DNA of 39,469 nt from positions 1 through 39,469 of the forward strand of contig JAAFIL010000031.1 in the NCBI GenBank assembly GCA_013297775.1, read 5' to 3'. Both the position numbers and the translations under genes were made by a program. Position 1 is the stretch's first letter. Every line of letters begins with the position of its first letter. The notes below the pieces were generated by a model, which did not search any database, was not told the DNA's origin, and was given only the letters and a program-made list of their open reading frames with translations. The DNA comes from Bacteroidota bacterium (lineage in GTDB: Bacteria; Bacteroidota; Bacteroidia; B-17B0; Aurantibacillaceae). Shown here one piece after another: positions 7,062-17,106 of this stretch.

Positions 7062-9737
7062 ATGGTTAAACCATTACGCTTTATCACCTTAGTTATTAGC
7101 TTACTATTTAACTATTTAGCTTTAGCACAAGCTCCATCAGGCATTAATTACCAAGCCGTGGCACGCGATGCAAACGGACTACCCTTAAAAGGAGTACCCA
7201 TCAATTTACTATTTGAAATCTACGACACAGGCGGCTCGGGTGGGCAATTGTTATATGCCGAGGCTACCTCTAAAACAAGCGATGCCCAAACTGGTTTATT
7301 TACCCATGTTTTAGGAAGCGTTAACACCGCAAGTTTTTCAACCTCTTTAAACTGGGCCATTGGTACTAAATTTTTACAAGTTACCATCAATGGTAATACT
7401 TTAAACAGACAACAATTAATGAGCGTGCCTTACGCCCTATACGCCAATTCATCGGGAAACACCGCTAACACGCCCTCTTTGGGCATCAACGGTTCTAATT
7501 TATTTATTGTAGGCAGCAACACCGTAACTTTACCAAGTGCCACGCCTTACAACGCTGGTTCAGGCATTTCTATAGTGGGCAATACTATTTCAGCCCTTTC
7601 TACATTTACAGGTTATACTTCTAGTTCAAACATTACCGTAGGCAGCAATACCCTCGACCTCAGTGCTACGGGTGTCAATGCGGGTATATACGGCGGTAAT
7701 ACAAGCACCTTATCTTCAATCCCGTTTTTTTCGGTAGATGCCAATGGCCGATTAATGTCGGCGAGTGCATATACCGCCAATACATTAGGAGACGTTAGTG
7801 GACCATTGGATAACCAAACGGTTACTAAACTAAGAGGTAATAACCTAGCATTAACAACACCAACAACGGGGCAGGTTTTACAATACAATGGAAGTGCTTG
7901 GGCGCCTGCAAACGTGGCTACGGGTGGTGTAACCAGCGTTGTAGGGGTAGCCCCTTTAAGTGGTACAATTACATCGAGTGGTGCCATTAGTATGCAAACC
8001 TTGGCCGTAGCGGGTAACTATGGCAATGCCGCTAACTTATCCGTCCCCACTTTAACACTCGATAATTTTGGCCGCGTTACCAATGCGAGTAGCTACACAC
8101 TTAGTAGTTTAAACTTAAATGGAGATGTAGTTGGCAGCACAGGAGCCAACACCGTACAAGCCTTACGCAGTCGTCCTGTTTCAACGCTTACCCCTTTGGG
8201 TGGCGATGTTTTACAATACTTTACAACACCTGGCGAATGGCGTCCTGCTGCAACTGGGGTTAACACTTGGTCGAGTTCTGCTAATTTAGTTTACCCGAGC
8301 AACCTTCTATCTGCCGTAGCCATTGGTACTAACACCGCTAGCTTTAATAGTACTAATTATTCGTTGGCTGTAAATGGTGCGCAGTATAATGCTTCGTTTA
8401 CCAATTTTGCTGGGCTTGCAAGTTCACCTTCGGTAGCAGGTAATAGTAATGGACGTATTTTTTTCGATGCGGCCAGTAACCGTTTTATGGCTTCGGAGGG
8501 AGTTGGTGCTTATGTACCATTAATACCTGTTATACCCACTGCACAATGGGTTAAATCACTAAACACCGTTACATTAAGTTCAAACGCCGATTTGGTTGGC
8601 ATTGGCGTAGGTTCGCCTTTGGCTAAGTTAGATATAGCTGGCTCTAGCACTCTAACAAACGCTATTTTAAGGGCCATTAATTCTAATTCAAATAATACCA
8701 GTAACACGGTTTACTTCGAATCGAATGGTAATGGTCCTGTATTAAACATTAACCAATTAGGATTAAATTCGGCAACATCGGGTATAAAAGTTAGTTCAAC
8801 GGTTAGCAAAGGGATAGATGTAATAACAACGGCTAACAATGCTTTGGATGTAAGCAGTAGTTCTATTACTCACAATGCGTTTGAAGCCACACACAGTGCA
8901 GCTACACCCTCTGTTTATGCTGGCTATTTTGATGGTGGTCTAAACGTTCGATCGAAAGCTGGTGGCGCAGGAACGAATGCCCTAGAAATTTTAAACAATA
9001 CAAATGCTTCTATATTTAGAGTTTTAGAAAGTGGACGGGTAGGTATCAATGTTATATCGCCAGGTTACCGTTTGGCCGTTTCCGATAATGGAACAAATGC
9101 CACTATTTATGGCACCAATACGTCTGTTACCAGTTTTTCTACAGCACATGGATTATTTGGTGTAACATCTAATCCAAATACCTTTGCTTCGGGTGTGTAT
9201 GGCACCAACACGAGTAGCTCGGGGGCAGGTGTGCAAGGTTATACAGGTGGCACCTCTATTGGGGTATTGGGGTATAGCAATGGCTCGGGGGCAGCTATAC
9301 AAGCCTCTTGTAGCACTTTATCGTCGGCAGCAGTTGCTTTATTATTAAGTAACGGACACATTAAAACATCGGGTGCAACACCAGCCATAAATACAGGAAC
9401 ATCTTCTCTTTATGTTGGCGGTGGGTTTACGATACCAACCAGTTTAGGCATATCAGGAAATGATATTTCGGGAACTGTATCATTTAGCACAAGCGCAACA
9501 GGGCTAACAGTTGGTGCGTATTGCCGTGTAGAAATTACGTTTGACAAAGCCTATACTTCTACGCCTCAAGTCATTTTAACGCCAACATCCGATACATTTG
9601 GTTTACATTACACCGTATCATTAACCAATAATCAAAAATTTTATATCATGATTTATAGACCCAATAATACAACGGTGTCTGGACCTACGACGTTATCAGC
9701 AAATCTTTTTTCATTTAATTACATTGTTATCGAATAA
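7062..9737 (+). CDS. Secreted beta-repeat adhesin-like surface protein
   Basis: This 891-residue protein has a signal peptide (MVKPLRFITLVISLLFNYLALAQ). The N-terminal domain begins APSGINYQAVARDANGLPL, a conserved opening of large Bacteroidota surface proteins. The rest is dominated by Ser/Thr/Asn/Gly repeats like those of phage tail fibres and trimeric adhesins, with recurring phrases such as SVPYALYANSSG and the GTNTS motifs. The last 80 residues (from about SATGLTVGAYC) look like a small beta-sandwich. No type A or B T9SS signal is seen at the C-terminus. The ATG at 7062 is chosen because it starts the signal peptide; a TTG at 7008 would add 18 residues. It is first of five co-directional genes, so a role in surface attachment is likely. 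Confidence 0.75.
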   Translation: MVKPLRFITLVISLLFNYLALAQAPSGINYQAVARDANGLPLKGVPINLLFEIYDTGGSGGQLLYAEATSKTSDAQTGLFTHVLGSVNTASFSTSLNWAIGTKFLQVTINGNTLNRQQLMSVPYALYANSSGNTANTPSLGINGSNLFIVGSNTVTLPSATPYNAGSGISIVGNTISALSTFTGYTSSSNITVGSNTLDLSATGVNAGIYGGNTSTLSSIPFFSVDANGRLMSASAYTANTLGDVSGPLDNQTVTKLRGNNLALTTPTTGQVLQYNGSAWAPANVATGGVTSVVGVAPLSGTITSSGAISMQTLAVAGNYGNAANLSVPTLTLDNFGRVTNASSYTLSSLNLNGDVVGSTGANTVQALRSRPVSTLTPLGGDVLQYFTTPGEWRPAATGVNTWSSSANLVYPSNLLSAVAIGTNTASFNSTNYSLAVNGAQYNASFTNFAGLASSPSVAGNSNGRIFFDAASNRFMASEGVGAYVPLIPVIPTAQWVKSLNTVTLSSNADLVGIGVGSPLAKLDIAGSSTLTNAILRAINSNSNNTSNTVYFESNGNGPVLNINQLGLNSATSGIKVSSTVSKGIDVITTANNALDVSSSSITHNAFEATHSAATPSVYAGYFDGGLNVRSKAGGAGTNALEILNNTNASIFRVLESGRVGINVISPGYRLAVSDNGTNATIYGTNTSVTSFSTAHGLFGVTSNPNTFASGVYGTNTSSSGAGVQGYTGGTSIGVLGYSNGSGAAIQASCSTLSSAAVALLLSNGHIKTSGATPAINTGTSSLYVGGGFTIPTSLGISGNDISGTVSFSTSATGLTVGAYCRVEITFDKAYTSTPQVILTPTSDTFGLHYTVSLTNNQKFYIMIYRPNNTTVSGPTTLSANLFSFNYIVIE

Positions 9738-9738
9738 A

Positions 9739-10524
9739 TTGATTAAGACATTATATAAGATTTTAGTTGGTTGCATTTGCATAAGCCACTTATGCCCTGC
9801 ACAAAGTACCACTCCTTGGGTTATTAATGCTGCCGGAAAAACAGCAACATTAGCCACAGGCGGCAGCTACGCCGATAATATTGGCGAAGTGTTCATTGGC
9901 ATTAAAAGTTTTAGCAATCAATTATTCACCGAAGGTTTTTTGCAACCCGAAGTACAAACCAATGCTGGTGTTTTTAATGTGGCTTTTACGCCTTTCATAA
10001 CGCCATTAAGCTGTAATAAAAGCGATGGAAAAATTACTTTAAATGTAACCACCTCGGGGGCATCCGTCATTTATTACGTTTGGTCGCCGGCAAGTATTTG
10101 CCCCGATAGCAGTTGCAACAGTGTTGCTAATTTAAAATCGGGCAGCTATCAAGTAAGTGTGAAAGCCAAATTTACGCGCCCTGCAAAACCCGATACACTT
10201 GTGGTGGTAAGCAGTTCACTAATCACTATTGCCGATAATACCAATCCATGCAAAATAACCGCTTACAACGCCATCACTTTTAACAACGATAATACCAACG
10301 ATTTTTTCTTTATCGAAAACATTGAAGAGTTTCCTGAAAATACGGTAAGTATTTATAACAGGTATGGGGTTTTAATAAGAACTATTGAAGGCTATAACAA
10401 TAAAGATAAAATTTGGCCTGAAAAAGAGCAAAATAACTTAACTTCGGGTACCTATTTTTATAGCATTCGTTTAAATGAAAAAGAAGAACCTATAAAAGGG
10501 TGGGTAGAATTATTAAAAGATTAA
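9739..10524 (+). CDS. T9SS type B cargo protein (gliding-motility-associated C-terminal domain)
   Basis: The 261-residue protein has a signal peptide ending near CPAQ. A central region (about 30-150) has four cysteines and resembles a small Ig-like/PKD module (SCNKSDGKITLNVTTSG). The C-terminal domain from about residue 165 matches the type B sorting signal: ITFNNDNTNDFFFIENI, TVSIYNRYGV, SGTYFYSIRL and KGWVELLKD. This domain directs secretion across the outer membrane by the type IX system. No ATG exists near the start. TTG at 9739, one base after the preceding stop, gives a clean signal peptide, while TTG at 9724 would overlap the upstream gene. It is followed 2 bp later by another type B protein. 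Confidence 0.82.
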   Translation: MIKTLYKILVGCICISHLCPAQSTTPWVINAAGKTATLATGGSYADNIGEVFIGIKSFSNQLFTEGFLQPEVQTNAGVFNVAFTPFITPLSCNKSDGKITLNVTTSGASVIYYVWSPASICPDSSCNSVANLKSGSYQVSVKAKFTRPAKPDTLVVVSSSLITIADNTNPCKITAYNAITFNNDNTNDFFFIENIEEFPENTVSIYNRYGVLIRTIEGYNNKDKIWPEKEQNNLTSGTYFYSIRLNEKEEPIKGWVELLKD

Positions 10525-10526
10525 CG

Positions 10527-13298
10527 ATGAAACGAATAGTAGTTATATTTTTAAATGTTGCACTCTTTGCAACGTTTATTACTACAAAAGCACAAACCTC
10601 TATTAGAAGTGATGCCGGGTTTTGTTTAGGCTCTATTCAACCCATTTCGGGAACAACCTTCGATTTAACGCAAGGGTTAGCCGTGGCAGATTTTAATGGC
10701 GATGCGTATAAAGATATTGTTTATTTAAGAGCCAGTTCCACCAATTATGGTCTTCAATGCTTTAGAAACGATTACCCTAACAATGGTTCGCACGCTAGTG
10801 CATTTGTCGGTAATTTTGTACCACCATCATTTTTATGTGGGCAATTTGATCCTGAAGAAGAAAATGCGTTAACGGCTGGCGACTTTAACGGCGATGGAAA
10901 ACCCGATTTAGCCATCGTGGATGACATTAGGATAAATATACTGTTAAATACAACCCTATCTAACACTGCTGCCATAAGTTTTAGCTGTGGTGCCAGTTAT
11001 AGTTTAACAACAACTAATAATGTGTTTAGCAATGAAAACTACCTCGATGCCGTAGATTTTAATGGCGATGGCTTCAACGATTTAATAGTGATTGGAAGCA
11101 ATGTAACTGCTGCCAACAACGAAGTGTTAGCTATAGAATTTTTTAAAGGCAATGGTTCTGCCAGCTTTACCTCCCTTGGGGTAACAACAGTAACAACCCC
11201 TTCAGGTATCCCTGTTGAAAATTTTGCAGAATTTCAATATCAAATTGTAGATTATGATAAAGACGGACGCTTAGATTATTTAATGAATATCCAAAATACA
11301 ACGGGTCAAATGCTGTTATTAAAAAATACAAGTGTTGGTAATACCTTTAGCATTCAGCCAATTTTACTGCCTACTCCAATACCTGTTGGCTCATTCATTA
11401 GTGCATTTCAATTTACCGATTTGAATGCCGATACTTATAATGACTTAGTGGTTACGGCATTTGATGGCATTGATTATAACACCATTTCATTTTTAAATTC
11501 GGTTACAACACCCTCTGCCCTACCCGCCTATAATGTTTCTCAAAGTTCAACCGTAACGGCTAGTTTTGATAAACATTTTATTGTTGAAGATTTTAATAAC
11601 GATGGAAAAAAAGATTTTTATGGCAACAGTGGTTCCAATTTTAAATTAGTAAAAGGCGATAACTCCCCTTTAAGTTATATACCCACCACTATTAATATGC
11701 TTTATGGCAATGCCTCAGTTTATCAACTAAAAACAGCCGATTTTGATAACGATGGTTTACTAGATATGGTTAGCTTACCCCAACGTGGTTCTTTAAACAT
11801 ACTGGATGTTATTTTTAATTTCTCTTACAATCCCATTCTTAATCCCTCTAACTTAAACATTGTTTTATGCAACGGTGGTAGTTTACCAGTTAGTGTACAA
11901 TTTACACCAACCCCCATAGGTTTCGCATCCATCAACTACACTTGGATAGAAAACGGACTCAACGTGATTAGCACCACATCCACTGCTACAATAAGCACGA
12001 GTGGCTTTTTTTATAGTAAGGTAAATACCACATTAACGACTAACGCCAGCCAAGCCTGCCTATTTAGCCCTCCTATCTATACACTTGCATCGTTTTCCAG
12101 TCCAGTTATAGTGGCTAACATTACTCCGTCTGCACCTTGCGCCGGAAGCACGGCTACCGTTAATTTAAGTGGAGGTGTTAATTATACTGTTAATGGTACG
12201 GCTCTGCCACTAGCGAGTTCTGTTTACACCTTTGTAGCTACTAATACACTTACCAACATTGTAAGTATTGGGCAAGATGCCAATACCTGTTCGGGTACAA
12301 CTATTAATAACTTATTAATTAGCCCACAACCTACTTTAGCTTTGGCAAGTTCTAATGCCTCGGCTTGCCCCAATAGTGTAGTAAGTTTCAGTGCCACTAG
12401 TTTTTACCCACCCCAAACTTTTTACAGTTGGAATGGTTCGCCTTTTTCTACGCTTCCTATTTTTACGATAAGTGCCACCGCATCAACGGTTATAAGTTTA
12501 GCGATTAAAACAAGTAGTGGTTGCCTATCGCCAACAATAACTCAAGCACTCAACGTGTTAAATGTATTGCCAATTGGCATAACAGGTAATAGCACGGTTT
12601 GTGCCAATGCAAATGCCACTTTTACGTTTAATGCGGGTTCAACGTATTCCTTTAACCCACCCACAGGCATTACCTCTGCTAATACCTACAGTATTTTTGT
12701 TCCACCAAGTGGTGCGCAATTTTCGGTAACAGCTATTGATAATAACAATTGTGCCAATGATTCTGTAGTTCTTATAAAAACATATCCCGATGTTACAGAG
12801 GTTATTACTGCATCCAACACCAAAGTTTGCCAAGGAAATCCCACAACCCTATCGTTTAGCGGCAACTACACTTTTGATTGGTTACAATTTGGAGGAAGTA
12901 CAGACCCTTCCAGTATTACCGTTAGCCCAACTGTGGCAACTACTTATAGTTTAGTAGTAACAGATATTACTACTAGTTGCGCTTATCTTAAAACTGTTTC
13001 GGTAGATATTGATCCTACTTGCACAATCAGCATTAGCAATGCGCTTACCCCTAATAACGATAACGTGAACGATGTTTTTCTTATCTCCAACATTGAAAAA
13101 TACCCCAACAATACCGTTAGTATTTATAACCGTTACGGGGTAGAACTTTCAAAAATTAAAGGTTATAATAACGCCTCTAACTCTTGGCCTCGCGAAGCAG
13201 ATGTGAACAAACTTAATGCAGGTACTTACTTTTATGTGATTGAACTAGGCGATAACTCTACCCCTTTGAAAGGTTGGGTTGAAGTGCTAAAAAATTAA
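10527..13298 (+). CDS. FG-GAP repeat surface protein with T9SS type B C-terminal domain
   Basis: This 923-residue protein has a signal peptide (MKRIVVIFLNVALFATFITTKAQ). About seven FG-GAP/VCBS blades follow in residues 45-420, each with the calcium-binding pattern DFNGDGxxD, for example AGDFNGDGKPDLAIV and AVDFNGDGFNDLIVI. They predict a seven-bladed propeller. Residues about 430-830 form several Ig-like/PKD repeats (SACPNSVVSF, TVCANANATF, KVCQGNPTTL). The C-terminal domain from about 835 (LTPNNDNVNDVF, NTVSIYNRYGVEL, GTYFYVIEL, KGWVEVLKN) is the type B T9SS sorting signal and is nearly the same as in the upstream gene. The ATG at 10527 starts the signal peptide. It is probably a surface adhesin or a structural filament. 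Confidence 0.87.
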   Translation: MKRIVVIFLNVALFATFITTKAQTSIRSDAGFCLGSIQPISGTTFDLTQGLAVADFNGDAYKDIVYLRASSTNYGLQCFRNDYPNNGSHASAFVGNFVPPSFLCGQFDPEEENALTAGDFNGDGKPDLAIVDDIRINILLNTTLSNTAAISFSCGASYSLTTTNNVFSNENYLDAVDFNGDGFNDLIVIGSNVTAANNEVLAIEFFKGNGSASFTSLGVTTVTTPSGIPVENFAEFQYQIVDYDKDGRLDYLMNIQNTTGQMLLLKNTSVGNTFSIQPILLPTPIPVGSFISAFQFTDLNADTYNDLVVTAFDGIDYNTISFLNSVTTPSALPAYNVSQSSTVTASFDKHFIVEDFNNDGKKDFYGNSGSNFKLVKGDNSPLSYIPTTINMLYGNASVYQLKTADFDNDGLLDMVSLPQRGSLNILDVIFNFSYNPILNPSNLNIVLCNGGSLPVSVQFTPTPIGFASINYTWIENGLNVISTTSTATISTSGFFYSKVNTTLTTNASQACLFSPPIYTLASFSSPVIVANITPSAPCAGSTATVNLSGGVNYTVNGTALPLASSVYTFVATNTLTNIVSIGQDANTCSGTTINNLLISPQPTLALASSNASACPNSVVSFSATSFYPPQTFYSWNGSPFSTLPIFTISATASTVISLAIKTSSGCLSPTITQALNVLNVLPIGITGNSTVCANANATFTFNAGSTYSFNPPTGITSANTYSIFVPPSGAQFSVTAIDNNNCANDSVVLIKTYPDVTEVITASNTKVCQGNPTTLSFSGNYTFDWLQFGGSTDPSSITVSPTVATTYSLVVTDITTSCAYLKTVSVDIDPTCTISISNALTPNNDNVNDVFLISNIEKYPNNTVSIYNRYGVELSKIKGYNNASNSWPREADVNKLNAGTYFYVIELGDNSTPLKGWVEVLKN

Positions 13299-13311
13299 AC
13301 TGTTTTTAACT

Positions 13312-14235
13312 ATGAAAAAATATTTAGTATTCTTTTTGGGATTTATACAAACGGTTTTGCTGGCCCAGCAAGATCCGCAATATAATCTCTACCAATTTAA
13401 TCAAATGATTATTAACCCAGCTTATGCAGGTGCTAGAAATGCGTTAGCTGTTATTGCAAGTGCCCGCAACCAATGGGTTGGTTTAGAGGGTGCTCCTAAA
13501 ACCAATTGCTTTAGCATTCATGCGCCAGTGGCTAATAACAAATTAGGGATTGGGCTTACGCTTGTAAACGATGTACTTGGCCCACGCACTAACAATGCGG
13601 TTTATGGTAATATTGGCTATATTTTAAAATTAAATAATCAATGGAAATTAACAGCGGGATTAGGCGCAGGTTTATCTATGTTTCGGTTTAATTTTAATCA
13701 ATTAAATTTTAAAGCTGCTGAAGTTAACACGCAACTTTACGAAAACCAACGCATGTCGGTACTCGATTTAAGCAGTGGTTTGTTTTTAAGAAGTAATTCG
13801 TTTTTTCTAGGCATTAGTGCTACTCACCTCAACTCGCCTTTTGTTTATAAATACAACTCTACCATTAACGCGGTTACCAGCACACTCAGCTATCAATTAA
13901 GGCGGCACACCTTTATTACCATGGGTAAATCGTTTATGCTCAACGAAAATGTGGTGTTTGCCCCTTCTGTTGCTTTACGCATTATTCAATCGGGAAATAT
14001 GGATTTAAACTTAAATTTTTTTCTGTTTAAAAAAATATGGTTAGGTTGCTTTGTGCGTTCGCAATATGGGGCAGGTCTTTTAATGCAATATTATATAACC
14101 AATCGCTTTCGGGTAGGCTATTCGTACGATACGGGCGTAAACGATGCGCGCCAGCTTGGGCCTAGCCACGAAGTGATGCTTGGTTTTGATTTTAATACCA
14201 AAAAGGCAAAAATTATTTCACCACGTTTTCTCTAA
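13312..14235 (+). CDS. PorP/SprF family type IX secretion membrane protein
   Basis: The 307-residue outer-membrane beta-barrel protein has a signal peptide ending LLAQ and the family opening QDPQYNLYQFNQMIINPAYAGAR. Further hallmarks are NQWVGLEGAPKT, LGIGLTLVNDVLGP and the glycine-rich strands toward FRVGYSYDTGVND. Genomes carry many paralogs, each usually adjacent to a type B cargo gene. SprF is needed for the SprB adhesin to reach the surface. The gene lies 13 bp after a type B cargo gene and 19 bp before the OmpA-family gene, so it is probably the dedicated partner for the two upstream cargo proteins, not the core PorP. Confidence 0.92.
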   Translation: MKKYLVFFLGFIQTVLLAQQDPQYNLYQFNQMIINPAYAGARNALAVIASARNQWVGLEGAPKTNCFSIHAPVANNKLGIGLTLVNDVLGPRTNNAVYGNIGYILKLNNQWKLTAGLGAGLSMFRFNFNQLNFKAAEVNTQLYENQRMSVLDLSSGLFLRSNSFFLGISATHLNSPFVYKYNSTINAVTSTLSYQLRRHTFITMGKSFMLNENVVFAPSVALRIIQSGNMDLNLNFFLFKKIWLGCFVRSQYGAGLLMQYYITNRFRVGYSYDTGVNDARQLGPSHEVMLGFDFNTKKAKIISPRFL

Positions 14236-14254
14236 CACTAACGCTACTCATCTC

Positions 14255-16924
14255 ATGAAATTTTATACCTATATCTTATCTATTTTTCTACTTTTAGTGA
14301 GCAGCTTAAACGTGGAGGCACAATTTAAAAAAGCCGATCGCCTTTATGCCAACAATCAATTTGTAAAAGCTCTCAAAAAATATAAATCGGCAACACACCG
14401 TTCGGATACTAAAGCCTTGGCACAAGCCAAACTTGGGCATTGTTACTTGGCATTAAACGATTATTTAAACGCCGAACTGGCTTACCGAAAAGCTTTTGAA
14501 ACCGATCCCAATCAAAGCAGCGAAACCATTTATAACTATGGACAGGTATTAAAAGTAATGGGCAACTACCCTGAGGCACTTAAACAGTTTGAATCGTTTT
14601 TAAAAAACAATCCAAACGAGACTAAAGCCAAAAATGCCGTTAAATCGTGTCGCGAAATAAAATTGTATTTGAGTAAAGCCACCGAATACGAAGTTAAAAA
14701 TGTAAGTCAAATTAACACCCAACGCTCTGAGTTTTCGCCATTTTATATGAACGAACAATTGGTGTTTGTAGGCGAAAAGCAACACGACCCTAGCGAATAT
14801 GAAGTAACCGAAAGCAATGGTCAACCCTTTATGAACGTTTATGTTTCGAGTGTTAAAGGCAGCCAAGCCGAAAAGAGTAAACGTTTTAGCAAGACTATTA
14901 ATTCAAACGCTCACGATGGTCCCATTACTGTAAGTAGCGATGGTAGTACTTTGTATTTCACCCGCACTAAAAACGAGGTGAAGCGGCCATATATTAACAC
15001 GGCTAAAATATATTGGGCGCAGGGCAAGAACCGCAGTTGGCACCACATCAATTCCTTTGCCTACAACAGTGATACTTACTCGGTGGCTCATCCATCTATT
15101 AGCAACGATAATAAAACACTTTTCTTTTGCAGCGATATGCCCGGCGGCTATGGTGGTAAAGATATTTGGATGTGTTCGAGAAATGGCGAGGCTTGGTCGA
15201 AACCCGTTAACTTAGGGCCAGATATTAATACCTCGGGTAACGAAATGTTTCCTTACATACGCAAAGATGGCTTGCTCTATTTTTCTTCGGATGGTTTACC
15301 GGGTTTTGGAGGATTAGATATTTACTCTGCTAGATTAAATAACGGACAATGGGTTTTGTACCGCAACGAAGGTTTAAATCTTAACACCAGTTTCGACGAT
15401 TTTGCACCTTGCTTTATTAACGATAGCATGGGCTACTTTTCTTCTAATCGCTTGGGTGGAAAAGGGAAAGACGATATTTATTATTTTAAATACACTAATA
15501 AAAACATTTCGGTTAATGGTACTATTTACCTTACCGATAACACCAATCAACCTGCGCAAAATTTAAAATTATATTTAGCCGATAATAGCGGCAAACGTCT
15601 CGATAGCACTAAAACAAACGATAAAGGTTTTTTTGAATTTAAAAACTTAGATGCCGATAAAACTTATTTAGCAATTGTTGACGAAAACGATCCTCGCTTT
15701 GAAGGAAAAGCACGCTATTATTTAGCTAACGATTACAACGTTATTGCTCGCTTAACTAACAAAAGAGAGAAAGATAAATTTGTTTTTAAAAACCTTCCCG
15801 TTGATAAAAACGCCCTCCCCGATTTAGAAGTAGATGATCAGTTAACTTTAGCCGGAAATTTATTGTATGGCGAAAATCCGAGTATGCCCTTGGCTAACAC
15901 GCGCCTTAAATTGATGAGTACGAATGGCGATGTAGTTGAAGAAACCACTTCTAATGCGTTTGGTGCCTTTGCCTTCCGAAGTTTGCCCACCGATCAAAAC
16001 TATATTGTTACCGTTGAAGATTCGGAAATTCAATTACCACCCAAAACCAAAATAACGCTTACCAATAAAAGCGGTAAAACTCTCAAAACATTTTACACGG
16101 GCAATGGTAAATTCAAATTCGAATTATTAAAAACCGAAAAAGAACTATTAAGTGAACTAAACGTAGAAGACGATAATTTGATTATGGAATTGTTTGGTTA
16201 TGCTTACGATCAAAATAAAAAGCCAATTTCTAATGCGCAATTAATGGTTTACGAAACCGCCAACAAAACGGCTAATCAAGTTATTAAAACTGCCGATAAT
16301 GGAAAATTTAATTTTAAAAACCTGAAAGCAGATAAAAGTTATATGTTTGCCGCCGAAGACGAAGACCCAGCTTTTAAAGGCGTTAACCGTATCTATTTAG
16401 CAGATAGCAAAGGGCGTATTTATAAAACCATTGTTCGCGATGGGAAAGGCCGATTCGAATTCAAATTATTAGAAACGGATAAAAATGCTATGGGCGAGTT
16501 TGTGGTAGATGACCCGTGGTTGGCGGTTTTAGAAATGAAAAACAAAAAAGAAAAAGAACAACTGACCATTATTGAAAACATTTATTATGCCTCGGGCGAT
16601 TTCAAATTTGATGCTGACGGACAACGCATTTTAGATAAAGTTATTAATGTTTTAAATGGAAATCAAAAATTATTAATCGAGTTAAGTTCGCACACCGACT
16701 CGCGTTCGAGCGATGACTTTAATAAAAAACTTTCGCAAAAACGGGCACAATTTGCGGTTGATTACATTGTAAGCAAAGGCATTGACAAAAAGCGGTTAAA
16801 GGCTATTGGCTATGGCGAAACCAAACTTTTAAACCGATGCGCCAATGGGATAGATTGTGCCGACGAAGAACATAAAATAAACCGACGCTCTGAGTTTAAA
16901 ATTACGGAAGCGACACCTTTATAA
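14255..16924 (+). CDS. PorE-like protein: TPR, PD40 propeller, CarbD-reg-like and OmpA domains
   Basis: This 889-residue periplasmic protein has a signal peptide (MKFYTYILSIFLLLVSSLNVEAQ). TPR repeats follow at about 25-130 (ADRLYANNQFVKALKKYKSA), then a PD40-type propeller at about 140-400 with blades such as FFCSDMPGGYGGKDIWMCSR and LYFSSDGLPGFGGLDIYSAR. Several carboxypeptidase-regulatory-like repeats come next (GTIYLTDNTNQPAQNLKLYL, ...FFEFKNLDADKTY). The C-terminal OmpA peptidoglycan-binding domain ends the protein (IELSSHTDSRSSDDFN, NRRSEFKI). This is the domain order of PorE, which anchors the T9SS to peptidoglycan. Together with the SprF-like neighbour it would support export or display of the module's cargo. 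The ATG at 14255 is used; longer reading overlaps the upstream gene. Confidence 0.87.
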   Translation: MKFYTYILSIFLLLVSSLNVEAQFKKADRLYANNQFVKALKKYKSATHRSDTKALAQAKLGHCYLALNDYLNAELAYRKAFETDPNQSSETIYNYGQVLKVMGNYPEALKQFESFLKNNPNETKAKNAVKSCREIKLYLSKATEYEVKNVSQINTQRSEFSPFYMNEQLVFVGEKQHDPSEYEVTESNGQPFMNVYVSSVKGSQAEKSKRFSKTINSNAHDGPITVSSDGSTLYFTRTKNEVKRPYINTAKIYWAQGKNRSWHHINSFAYNSDTYSVAHPSISNDNKTLFFCSDMPGGYGGKDIWMCSRNGEAWSKPVNLGPDINTSGNEMFPYIRKDGLLYFSSDGLPGFGGLDIYSARLNNGQWVLYRNEGLNLNTSFDDFAPCFINDSMGYFSSNRLGGKGKDDIYYFKYTNKNISVNGTIYLTDNTNQPAQNLKLYLADNSGKRLDSTKTNDKGFFEFKNLDADKTYLAIVDENDPRFEGKARYYLANDYNVIARLTNKREKDKFVFKNLPVDKNALPDLEVDDQLTLAGNLLYGENPSMPLANTRLKLMSTNGDVVEETTSNAFGAFAFRSLPTDQNYIVTVEDSEIQLPPKTKITLTNKSGKTLKTFYTGNGKFKFELLKTEKELLSELNVEDDNLIMELFGYAYDQNKKPISNAQLMVYETANKTANQVIKTADNGKFNFKNLKADKSYMFAAEDEDPAFKGVNRIYLADSKGRIYKTIVRDGKGRFEFKLLETDKNAMGEFVVDDPWLAVLEMKNKKEKEQLTIIENIYYASGDFKFDADGQRILDKVINVLNGNQKLLIELSSHTDSRSSDDFNKKLSQKRAQFAVDYIVSKGIDKKRLKAIGYGETKLLNRCANGIDCADEEHKINRRSEFKITEATPL

Positions 16925-17050
16925 AACGGTGCGGGTATATTTTAAGAGATGTTTAAGTTTAGAGATTTTAATAATAAAAATGGAGTGGGTTAAAGCGGTA
17001 ATTGTAGATTTAGTGCAAGGAGGTTAGACAACACACTAGTTAGGTGCAAG

Positions 17051-17080
17051 TTTAAAAAACGACTGTAATCGCTAACTTTG
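17051..17080 (+). promoter_or_regulatory. Putative promoter of the restriction-modification operon
   Basis: TAACTTTG at 17073-17080 matches the Bacteroidota -7 consensus TAnnTTTG exactly. An upstream TTTA at 17051-17054 is separated by 18 bp and could be a degenerate -33 box. Transcription would begin near 17088, about 20 bp before the nuclease start codon, so the host machinery can probably read the acquired operon. Confidence 0.5.
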
Positions 17081-17106
17081 CAAGAGTATAAAATAGAATT
17101 AATAAA

